20,367 nt of DNA from Chara braunii (Eukaryota > Streptophyta > Charophyceae > Charales > Characeae), in the NCBI GenBank assembly GCA_003427395.1, contig BFEA01000017.1, positions 3,867,313-3,887,679 of the forward strand. The letters run 5' to 3'. The position numbers and the translations under genes are program-made. This document shows positions 8,166 to 15,499 of this stretch, one piece after another (within the stretch, counting starts at the first letter, position 1; each line of letters begins with the position of its first letter). Under the pieces are notes generated by a model. The model saw nothing but the letters and a program-made list of their open reading frames with translations. It had not been told where the DNA came from and searched no databases.

Positions 8166-8228
8166 AGGTCATTGACCTTTCAAACAATGTAGATGAAATG
8201 AACATGAAATAAATAAGGCTCGTAGCCT
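8166..8228. repeat. Two short perfect hairpins
   Basis: AGGTCA-T-TGACCT (8166-8178) and AGGCT-CGT-AGCCT (8216-8228). The CGT loop recurs at 14410-14426 on an unrelated stem (TGATCCT/AGGATCA). Confidence 0.75.
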
Positions 8229-8631
8229 GAGCAATATTCCTAATCTTCATAACAATCAGGGAAAACACAAGGTTGGGTATTCAAACCAAGTGTAGAAATC
8301 GCGCGTTGACGAGATGTATGGATCAAGGTCCAGGATAGCGTAAGTTTCTCAGTGGGTTGCAGTGAATAGCATGTGGCTGGTCGTTTTACTGACCTGCAGA
8401 CAAGAGTCAATCACATTACACAATCCTAGCAGAGTCAACCGTTCATTCACTTTCACACACATCACACTTATGCTTTCAAACCTTTTAACCAGACATTCCC
8501 CTTTCGACTTAGTCATTCAAGGACTTTTTTTGACCAAACACAGACTCTTTAGACAAACGACCCGAAACAGAAATGCCATTTAGTGCAAAGGTTGATGCAA
8601 AGTGTGGGTGTAGAGGGTGAGTGAGGGTTGA

Positions 8632-8732
8632 GTTGGCGAACCAACCTGTTACCATAAGGCAACAGCATGTAGTCTTGTATAGACTCATAATGAGTCTTCT
8701 TCATCAGGATGACCTGCAATCACACACAGGTC
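8632..8732. repeat. Four-hairpin module, copy A (possible structured RNA)
   Basis: Four consecutive hairpins. hp1 is GTTGG-CGAA-CCAAC (8632-8645). hp2 is CTGTT with AACAG plus CC/GG inside (8646-8665). hp3 is AGACTCAT-A-ATGAGTCT (8681-8697). hp4 is GACCTG (8711-8716) with CAGGTC (8727-8732). The copy at 14358-14486 has four hairpins in the same order with the same hp1 loop and hp2 base, but different stems. Conserved structure over changed sequence suggests an RNA whose fold matters, or DNA-level palindrome maintenance. No transcript is known to me. Confidence 0.6.
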
Positions 8733-8775
8733 AACAATGTCTCAACACCTCTTCGCCATCGACATGACCCCATCT

Positions 8776-8834
8776 GAAGTTCATTATAGTGAACTTCATT
8801 TTAGACGAAATAATAGTTCATTATAGTGAACTTC
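8776..8834. repeat. Duplicated palindrome
   Basis: GAAGTTCA (8776-8783) pairs with TGAACTTC (8790-8797) around TTATAG. The 20 bases at 8778-8797 recur exactly at 8815-8834, with a start-to-start spacing of 37 bp. Both copies are inverted repeats. Confidence 0.9.
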
Positions 8835-9154
8835 TAGGGATAGTCGTCTGAAGGAAGAGAAGTATAGAGCTAACGTCGCCAACTTTTCCCTTTAGACATA
8901 CATTGACAAAGTATCATTCATCTTATATGGAGTGGAATCATAAGATTGACATCAAGCAATAGGTTAAGGTAGCAGGATATGTCACACGGGGTCACATTCC
9001 TTCTACCTCCACCTCAGTAGAATCAGAAGGCGGTCTGTTAATAATGGATCCATCTCTTCTTAGGGCCTTCACTGCTCCCTGTCTATTGAGAAGATTAGCA
9101 ACAGTATGGTAGACCACTCGGTATCTACCCATCCCTTTTACTAGCGTTCTGTTT
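8835..9154. other. No gene recognised
   Basis: About 320 bases of mixed composition with no open frame of note. The end (from about 9105) may hold degenerate units of the stem-loop array that follows. Confidence 0.4.
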
Positions 9155-9586
9155 GTGATAGGGCAGGTCCCGATGGCTTGCTCCTCCTATCTACCGTCTT
9201 GCACTAGATCAGGTCTGATGGTGATAAGGCAGGCTTCTCGGAGCCTCGCCCCTCTTACCACCCTAGCCTGTTAATTACTACAGAGATAAGCTGTTAGTAT
9301 GGTGGTAAGGCAGGCTTCCCGGAACATCGCTCCTCTTACCACCTAATATATATTGTTAATATGGCGATAAGGCAGGCTTCTTAGAGCCTCGCTTCTCTCA
9401 TCACCTAGAATATAAGTTAATATGGCGATGAGGCAGGCTTCTTAGAGCCTCGCTTCTCTCGTCGCCTATTTATATATATATGGTGATGAGGCAGACTTCT
9501 TAGAGCCTCGCTTCTCTCGTCGCCTAATATATAAGGTAATATGGCGATGAGACAGGCTTCTTAGAGCCTCGCTTCTCTCGATCGCC
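9155..9586. repeat. Tandem array of about seven stem-loop units, period about 60 bp
   Basis: Units at 9155, 9220, 9301, 9363, 9424, 9482 and 9543 each run outer arm, GGCAGGCTTCTTAGAGCCTCG-type core, outer arm, then a TA-rich spacer. The core itself pairs (AGGCT with AGCCT). Outer arms differ yet remain complementary: GGTGGTAAG/CTTACCACC (9301, 9335), GGCGATGAG/CTCGTCGCC (9424, 9458; one T-G), GATAGG/CCTATC in the most degenerate unit (9157, 9186). Each unit would fold into a two-stage hairpin of about 43 nt. Confidence 0.85.
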
Positions 9587-10084
9587 TAGTATATAAGTAT
9601 TAATGCTTGACGCTCAGTCCCAGTCCTCGACCATCCGAAAGCCTTTAGGACCACGCAGGTGGGTCACACGGGACTTGCACCTCACGTCATAAATTCGTCC
9701 GGATGATCCTTAGCTAAGTTAATCTGGATCTTTTAAGAGTACGCGGGTGTGAGTTAGCTATAGGATAAGGTTGGTTGAGGCACTCTATCATTTCAAAGGG
9801 GTCATGTCATTCACAAGCTCGACAACACACTCACGGTCCCCAACTCTTTATCTCATGGTCAGGTGACCTATAAGCGAGGGAAGATTGCCAAAAATTCAAC
9901 CCCCCCTTGTCCATCACATCTCAAAAGAAACATTCACGCAGCGAGACAGTGATTCAACACTTCTCGTGCTCTACGTTTACCAACGTCAGTTAGGCACCCA
10001 ATCAGATCACACTTCTCTTCCCTTGCTCAAGCATTATTGTCTGCCTTTTGTGCTCAGGTTTAGCCCTGAAGAACCCATGACTCT
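9587..10084. other. No gene recognised
   Basis: Contains GATCC/GGATC (about 9708-9732) and the palindrome CTTAGCTAAG. CATCCG (about 9628) could pair with CGGATG (about 9700). Open frames are chance-like. Confidence 0.4.
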
Positions 10085-11180
10085 CAGTGTCACTGTGTTT
10101 GTTGCATCTGTGTGATTGTCGCAGTGTATCTGAGTGTGTCACTCTGCATTGCTGTGTATCCGTGTCACCATGTATCTTTGTGGCTTATGTATCTGTGTCA
10201 CATGTGACTGTATTTATATCATCTTGTATCTATGTGACTGCATGTATGTGCCACACTTTATGTGACACAGCGTCTGTGTGTGACACAACGTGTATATGTG
10301 ACTGTATATTTGTGTCACAGTGCATGTGACACCGAGTCTGGGTGTGTGACCCTGTGTCTGTCACGGCGTCCACGTGCGTCACCCTCCCTCTGAGTGTGTT
10401 ACCGAGTATGTGTCATCACGTGTCCGCGTGCGTGTTTTCACTATGGATGCGTGTTAGACATAGTGTGACTGTGTCACTGTATTTGTGTATGTATCACGGT
10501 GTTTGTACGTGCGTCACAATGTGTGACACTGTATCTGTCACAGTGTCTGTGTCACTTGCGTATGTATCATCATGTGATTGTACGCGTGTCACTTGTGTAT
10601 GCATCACTGTATATGTCACAGTCTGTTGTGTGTGTCACGGTGTTTGTTACTGTGTATGTCACCGTGATTGTGTGTGTCACTGTGTGATTGTTACCGTGTG
10701 ACAGCGTGACTGCACGTCTATCACTGTGTATGTGTCACAGTGCTTGTGTCACTGAGTGACTGTCACTTCATCGTGCACTCCGTGTGCTACCGTGTGCTTG
10801 AATTTATGCCTTCTATGTGTGTTACTGTGTATGTCACAGTCTGTATCTCACTATGTATTCCACAGTGCATGTTACACTGGGCGCATCACGGTTTGTATTT
10901 TGTTGTGTATGCTACAGCCTCTGTCACACTGTGTATATCACAACCTGTATCTTACTGTGCATGCCACAGTCTGTGTCACACTGTGTATGTCACGACCTGT
11001 GTCTCACGGTGCATGCCACAGTTTGTGTCACACTGTGTACGTCACTATGTCTTTATGAGTGTCACGGTGTATTCTGAGTGTCACCATGCATTGTTGTCCG
11101 AACATCTATGTGTCCCCGTGTCTGTTTTCACTGCATGTCCGTCTGTGTCACTGCGTATCTGTGTGACATGGCGCATGTTG
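10085..11180. repeat. GTGTCAC-type minisatellite, large block
   Basis: About 1.1 kb of degenerate units built from TGTGTCAC, TGTGTATGT and CACAGTG. Near 10925 a higher-order 52-bp unit is visible: CACACTGTGTATATCACAAC (10925) and CACACTGTGTATGTCACGAC (10977) begin successive units, with a third starting at 11029. All three plus-strand frames stay open for long distances only because the repeat avoids stop codons; the resulting Cys/Val/Ser strings are not evidence of a protein. Confidence 0.92.
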
Positions 11181-11434
11181 CATACCGTAATGGTGCAGAC
11201 CAAAACAAGAACCGACCTCTCTTACATAGTACAGGGTAGCGCAGCGGAAGGCTAAAATACCAATGATCAGACCAATCAATGTCGCAACTCAGATCAAGCA
11301 TTCATCATCATCATCGCAGTGTGTGAAGGGTCCTGGCGCTCACACAGGAGGAATGCGCCGCCAGTCCCCAAACATACACAGACGAGGAGGAGGGCGATCA
11401 GACGAAGAAGAGGTATGGTGCCACAGCCTCACCA
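11181..11434. other. Unique segment splitting the minisatellite
   Basis: About 250 bases unrelated to the flanking repeat. It carries a CATCATCATCATC run (about 11299) and the 18-base motif GATCAGACGAAGAAGAGG (11396-11413), which is the unit of the tandem repeat at 20038-20092. It may be an insertion into the array. Confidence 0.55.
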
Positions 11435-11745
11435 TGTCTGTGTGTATGTCTCACCACGTGTGCGTGTCACAGTGCACTGTGTGTCTCTGTGTATCTTGTG
11501 TTTCCGTGTGCAAGTGTCACTATGTGTTTGTGACTGTGCGTGACCGTGCATGTGACTGTGCACTCCGTATTTGTGTCACAGTTTCTGTTTCACTTTGTAT
11601 CTATGACTGTGTCACCGTGTGTCACCGTGTCTGTGTGAGTGTCACAGTTTAATGTCTGCTTGTTTTGTCTGTTTGTCTGTTCTGCCGAATCTGCCTGTCT
11701 GTGTGCCGAACCTGCCTGTCTGTCTGGCCTGTCCCAGTCCAGTCC
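11435..11745. repeat. GTGTCAC-type minisatellite, second block, ending in TGTCTG units
   Basis: The same TGTGTCAC and GTGACTGTG vocabulary resumes after the unique segment, then grades into CTGCCTGTCTGTGTG-type units (about 11655-11745). Confidence 0.88.
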
Positions 11746-12208
11746 AGCAAGTACCGCAAGGGATTGCGAACACCACGACCTATGGAACAGGGCAGACTAA
11801 GCGAGCTTCAGAAGTATAAATCAAGAGGCAGCGCCTGGTCATTCATTCGATCCTGCGCGAGTCATGCGGAAGTGCTGCCACAACGACCTGTGCAAGGAGG
11901 TCTGCAGCAAACCCAGAGCCAAAGTGGCGTAGCATAGCGATAGAGCAGTTGCGGCCATGGCCGCCATAGTTAGAGTTAGCGTGTAATGTGCGTGTGTGTT
12001 GCGTGAGTGCAAGTACCGCGTGTAGGATATCCAGGGCGATCCGGTGTGTGTGAACAGTGAGTTGTTTGGGTGCTGAGTTGCCATAGCCAGTGAAATGAAT
12101 TCTTATCTGAATTACCATAACTCTGAGTTTTGAGTGGGCGCATGGCGCTCGTTTACTACGCTACTGTTTGCATATATGTAAAGTGTGAATGGAAACGAAT
12201 TTGATTTC
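11746..12208. other. No gene recognised
   Basis: Includes the perfect 14-base palindrome GCGGCCATGGCCGC (11951-11964). Minus-strand frames here are not recognisable. Confidence 0.4.
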
Positions 12209-12297
<89 letters not shown>

Positions 12298-12298
12298 G
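12209..12298. repeat. (TAA)n microsatellite
   Basis: About 30 uninterrupted TAA triplets. Depending on frame it reads as poly-Ile or poly-Asn (plus) or poly-Leu (minus), so frames spanning it are artefacts unless a host gene is shown. Confidence 0.98.
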
Positions 12299-12444
12299 GA
12301 TAGCAAGAAAGATGAGCTATAGGGAACTTCAGCAATCAGACAGCATCGTATACACAAGACCAGATAGTCGTTACTTCGAACCAACAACAGAATTGCAGCA
12401 CAGCTCCGCGAAATAAAAGCACTAAAAAAACTCATAAGTCGACA

Positions 12445-12702
12445 ATGCCGGTAAAGTCTCATCATCATCATCAACGAAGAACCAATGTTGGTATCCTATC
12501 AGGCGTTCTGCGCCCTGACTACAGATGGCAGATCCTATCTAGCCCAGACTACAATGCCACTAATGATATCCACTCTCCTCAAGTACGAGCATACATCGAC
12601 CGGTGCCGCTCGCCTCACACACCAGGTATGTCCCTCTTATTACTCATAACCTCAACCCCACACTTAGATGCCCCATGCACCCCAAGAACCACTATCGTCT
12701 AA
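12445..12702 (+). CDS. Possible short gene or exon pair between two TAA arrays
   Basis: ATG at 12445 opens an 85-residue frame (MPVKSHHHHQRRTNVG at the start, VRAYIDRCRSPHTPG before a candidate intron). 12626-12667 reads GTATGT to CTTAG, 42 nt, a GT-AG intron candidate whose length is a multiple of three, so the frame is kept whether or not it is removed. The stretch at 12490-12625 has protein-like composition. The frame stops just before the second TAA array. I recognise no domain. Confidence 0.22.
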   Translation: MPVKSHHHHQRRTNVGILSGVLRPDYRWQILSSPDYNATNDIHSPQVRAYIDRCRSPHTPGMSLLLLITSTPHLDAPCTPRTTIV

Positions 12703-12706
12703 TAAC

Positions 12707-12769
<63 letters not shown>
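12701..12769. repeat. (TAA)n microsatellite
   Basis: About 22 triplets with one AAC interruption near the start. The flanks do not match those of the first TAA array, so the two arose separately or their flanks have diverged. Confidence 0.97.
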
Positions 12770-12770
<1 letters not shown>

Positions 12771-13003
12771 CAAGGAAAATAAACAACAGTGAGATGACAA
12801 ATTCCAGATTACACTATTGCGTTGAAAGCCAGCAAGTCACACCGTATCCAAAGAGCAGCATTGCACCAATAATACATCAATGGAGATTCGCAGTATTGAA
12901 ACTGAATGTCAATGAGAGTTTGCTCTCCTTACCATCACCATCTACGTTGTCGAGCGAATCGGTCTAGCACCGCACGCGGCAGCGCGGGATCCTCTCGGCC
13001 TCG

Positions 13004-13310
13004 TCACGCAGGAGTTGGATATTAATCCTTCATCGCAAATACACATGGAGCTTCCGCAAGCCGCTCCGGCCGAGTGCGCCAGCCATACCTCTCGCGAGCC
13101 CCTATGACAGGATAGGGCCTACGCGAGGCACGACTTACCTCCACCTTANGGNAGNTGTCACCTCCCTTCGGTGGGCGTATCCCCGCCGAGCTACCAGTCC
13201 ATCGTACAAAAGCTAATCAGTTGCAATCGCAGAGGTGGACCAGACGAGGGCGTTTTTCGTTCGTTGTAGCATAGGGGGTACGCGCGGTAATACGCCTATC
13301 GGACCCGCAC
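13004..13310 (-). mobile_element. Dispersed structured repeat, SINE-like, copy B
   Basis: Second copy of the 7517-7800 repeat, same orientation, with an extra segment near 13020-13060. The box-A-like string on the minus strand is GGTAGCTCGGCGGG (13195-13182). Paired segments with altered bases: CCCTA/TAGGG (13100-13104, 13113-13117) inside AG/CT, CGACTT (13131-13136) facing NAGNTG (13152-13157), GGTGGG/TCCATC (13170-13175, 13198-13203; two G-T pairs). Ambiguous bases at 13149, 13152 and 13155 fall in and beside the second stem. Confidence 0.58.
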
Positions 13311-13418
13311 GGGAACCGACATCTTGGGGGGCTGAAGTCCCAAGCGCGGCCCGTCGTCGATCGACTAGGACACATCCCACACACCTCGCGCACACCACTT
13401 TACGAACACAAAAATGAA

Positions 13419-13424
<6 letters not shown>

Positions 13425-13453
<29 letters not shown>
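13425..13453. repeat. (AC)n microsatellite
   Basis: CA/AC run of about 29 bases. The minus-strand Val-Cys repeat it encodes is not a gene. Confidence 0.97.
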
Positions 13454-13454
<1 letters not shown>

Positions 13455-13620
13455 CGAACAACGCGACAACGCTTCTAGTCCCTTAGTAGTTGTCCCATAA
13501 CTTTCTGATGCGGAAACCTGATAGGCGTCGCGCGCGAGACTTGGTATAAAACCGTGCTGACGCAGGGCTAACTCATATCGACTCGCAATGCACTCATACG
13601 CAAGCAGTCACAGTGATGGC

Positions 13621-13864
13621 GTACTATGTAGTACCCATACTCATGCGATCCTCGTTAATCTCGAGGGTCGCATTCGACATTCAGGTGTCGGCTGACACAC
13701 GCCTTGAGGGTTAATCTCTCGACGCTGGACAACCGCCACGCGTGGTTGAAGACCACACACCCTCTTCTGCACCCTATGCAGAGTGGGTGGTACACATGTC
13801 CATACCTGTGGTGGCAGTCGTCTCTTACTGCCCTGGAGATGAGCCCCACTCCAGACCTGGGCAG
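13621..13864. repeat. Run of consecutive hairpins
   Basis: GTACTA-TG-TAGTAC (13621-13634). TGCGATCCTCG (13644-13654) with CGAGGGTCGCA (13662-13672), 11 bp with one T-G. GTGTC-GGCT-GACAC (about 13684-13697). CAACC/GGTTG (about 13730-13748). CACCC/GGGTG nearby. A nested hairpin has CTGCCC (13828-13833) with GGGCAG (13859-13864) outside TGGAG (13834-13838) with CTCCA (13849-13853). Confidence 0.75.
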
Positions 13865-13945
13865 AAGTCAAGGGCTTTGACTTTGACGGCTGCCACGGAC
13901 TACAACGTCCAACTATAAAAATTAACAGCAAAATCATTCAATAAA
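13862..13945 (+). repeat. Possible copy 3 of the A/T-tailed element
   Basis: GCAGAAGTCAAGGGCTTTGA, then GACGGCTGCC, then CAACGTCC is similar in order and spacing to 4009-4084 and 19374-19448. It is followed by AACAGCAAAATC and AATAAATAAATAAAC. Similarity is limited to the CAAGG(G/C)CYTTGAC core and the tail, so this is tentative. Confidence 0.35.
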
Positions 13946-14357
13946 TAAATAAACATCCCACCACTCATATATCAATCAGATATCGAGATAATAACAAAAG
14001 AGAGGGAAACATAGGCCCATCATGTATGCAGATCGTGCGACACATGGTTGCCATTCTCACTGCCTCCAAAGTATGGCCCATAGACCAAGCTCCGAAAAAT
14101 ACTAACCTGCATAAAACACAGGCACACACAATAGTCACATTGCCATACACCAATGTGGTCAACTTTACTGTTCTCTGTAACTCACACCATGCCTCACACA
14201 TTCAGGTCTCAATCACAGTCCATCTTTCCATAAGTCTCATAAGTTCTTTGTAATGGTCATTAGAAGAATTTTGGTTAAAACCCTCAAAGAAACATATCAA
14301 ATCACAGGGCTAAGGCAGTTGAGTTGAGGTACAGGTGCAAACAAAGTTGTGTCGTGA
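13946..14357. other. No gene recognised; upstream flank of hairpin module B
   Basis: ACATTG/CAATGT (about 14137-14156) is a small hairpin. CA-rich sequence here vaguely resembles 8400-8480 upstream of module A. Confidence 0.4.
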
Positions 14358-14519
14358 GCCGACGAATCGGCGACCAACCAACTGACCTGTTATCAGTGAT
14401 AACAGAAAATGATCCTCGTAGGATCAAGCTGAAACTAATCCAAATCCTGAGTCAAACGATCAAAAGGGCCTGTAACACAAGACAGGTCAATGCCCCAGGC
14501 TAAAACCATAAGCCCCTGG
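14358..14519. repeat. Four-hairpin module, copy B (possible structured RNA)
   Basis: hp1 is GCCGA-CGAA-TCGGC (14358-14371). hp2 is CTGTTATCA-G-TGATAACAG (14387-14405). hp3 is TGATCCT-CGT-AGGATCA (14410-14426). hp4 is CCTGT (14469-14473) with ACAGG (14482-14486). A fifth, CCAGG/CCTGG, lies at 14495-14519. The order matches copy A (8632-8732), with about 40 extra bases between hp3 and hp4. Stem sequences differ in hp1, hp2, hp3 and hp4, yet all pair. Confidence 0.6.
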
Positions 14520-14563
14520 AGAGTAATCCCCATACCACAATCTCTCTCATAGCCTTTCCTAAT

Positions 14564-14612
14564 AGCTAAGCCTAAGTCTACCTCTAAGCTAGTGCCCAAA
14601 GAAAGGTAGACT
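14564..14612. repeat. Hairpin repeat related to 4288-4345
   Basis: AGTCTACCT (14575-14583) pairs perfectly with AGGTAGACT (14604-14612) around a 20-base loop containing GTGCCCAAAGAAA. The related block at 4288-4345 keeps GCTARGCCYAAGTCTA and GCCYAAAGAAA, but there the outer CAGTG/CACTG can pair instead. Confidence 0.55.
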
Positions 14613-14695
14613 CATGGCATAATCTCGCCTATCCAGGGTGGATTTACCAGAATCGCCACCTGTTGAAATATAATATAACTCCTTTAAACTAAGAA

Positions 14696-15230
14696 AAATT
14701 TCGGCAGCGCTTCCCGTAGGAAAAGTGTCTTTCCATAATTTTTATAAGTCCATATATGAAAGCAGAAATAATCTCTAACTCTGGAAAGTCAAAATCTAGA
14801 AATTTGGGCAACATTCCCTTTTAAAAAGGGAGACTTCTCAGATTGATACTAAGCCAGATATGAGCTCAGAAGACAACTTGAGTTCAATTTAGACAAGATT
14901 TAACTAACTCCTTAGTCTTGCAGAAATTTCGGCATCACTCCCTCTAGAAAAGTGCTATTCCAAAATTTATACAAGGCTAAGTTCTGAATTTGAGAATAAC
15001 TTTGACTTCTCAAAGTCCAATTTTGTATATAACTCCCTGAATTAGCAAAAATTTGGGCAGCACTCCCTGTAGAAAAAGAGACTTTCCAAATTTTTACTGG
15101 GTCAGATATAAAGAAAAGATAAGTTGGACTTTGACAAGTCAATAATTGACTAACTCCTTGGTTTTGTAGAAATTTCGACAGCGCTTCCTGTAGAGAAAGT
15201 AGCTTGCCAAAATTTATACAAAGCCAAGTA
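14696..15230 (+). repeat. Tandem repeat, five units, period about 121-125 bp (first 104)
   Basis: Unit marks at 14696, 14800, 14924, 15049 and 15170 each read AAATTTCGGCAGC or AAATTTGGGCAGC, then CTTCCTGTAGAAAAGT-like, then TTCCAAAATTTATAC-like, followed by a variable part ending TAACTCC. Variable parts contain hairpins: CCCTTTT/AAAAGGG (about 14817), GACTT-CTCA-AAGTC (about 15004), GACTT-TGAC-AAGTC (about 15128), GTCAAT-A-ATTGAC (about 15138). Similar AATTTCGGCAGC strings occur in plant repeats as I recall; I cannot verify this here. Confidence 0.85.
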
Positions 15231-15499
15231 AAAAAAAAATGATCCCAAAAAATGTGAGAATTGATCTAAGTAAAAAAAACTTAGCTCAGAAAATGCAGGA
15301 ATTGAAACTAACTCCTATAGCTCTAGTACATGGCGAGCGACTAAAGCAACTACCTATCAAACTGAAACTCAGACCAAGTAGTAACCTCACTCAGCCACAT
15401 GCAAGTCAAACCACAAAGGTAAGTACTCTCACCATCCCAAGTTTTATCTAGACAACAATAGTTCATGATCTTTCAAGGATTTAACCCTTTATACCCTCC
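15231..15499. other. No gene recognised
   Basis: A 70-residue plus frame (15239-15451) opens with ATG and ends at TAG but has no recognisable motif and a random composition. Confidence 0.35.

Noticed and set aside
8681-8735. Hammerhead ribozyme on the minus strand
   Set aside because: CTGATGA occurs (complement of 8701-8707) next to a good stem, but the required GAAA after stem II and a placed NUH cleavage site are missing.
10087-11255. Long open frames of Cys/Val/Ser-rich protein
   Set aside because: They follow the GTGTCAC minisatellite, are open in several frames at once and change identity with frame. Repeat composition explains them.
12189-12967. Poly-Ile, poly-Asn and poly-Leu frames
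   Set aside because: They are translations of the TAA microsatellites; the flanking residues show no recognisable domain.
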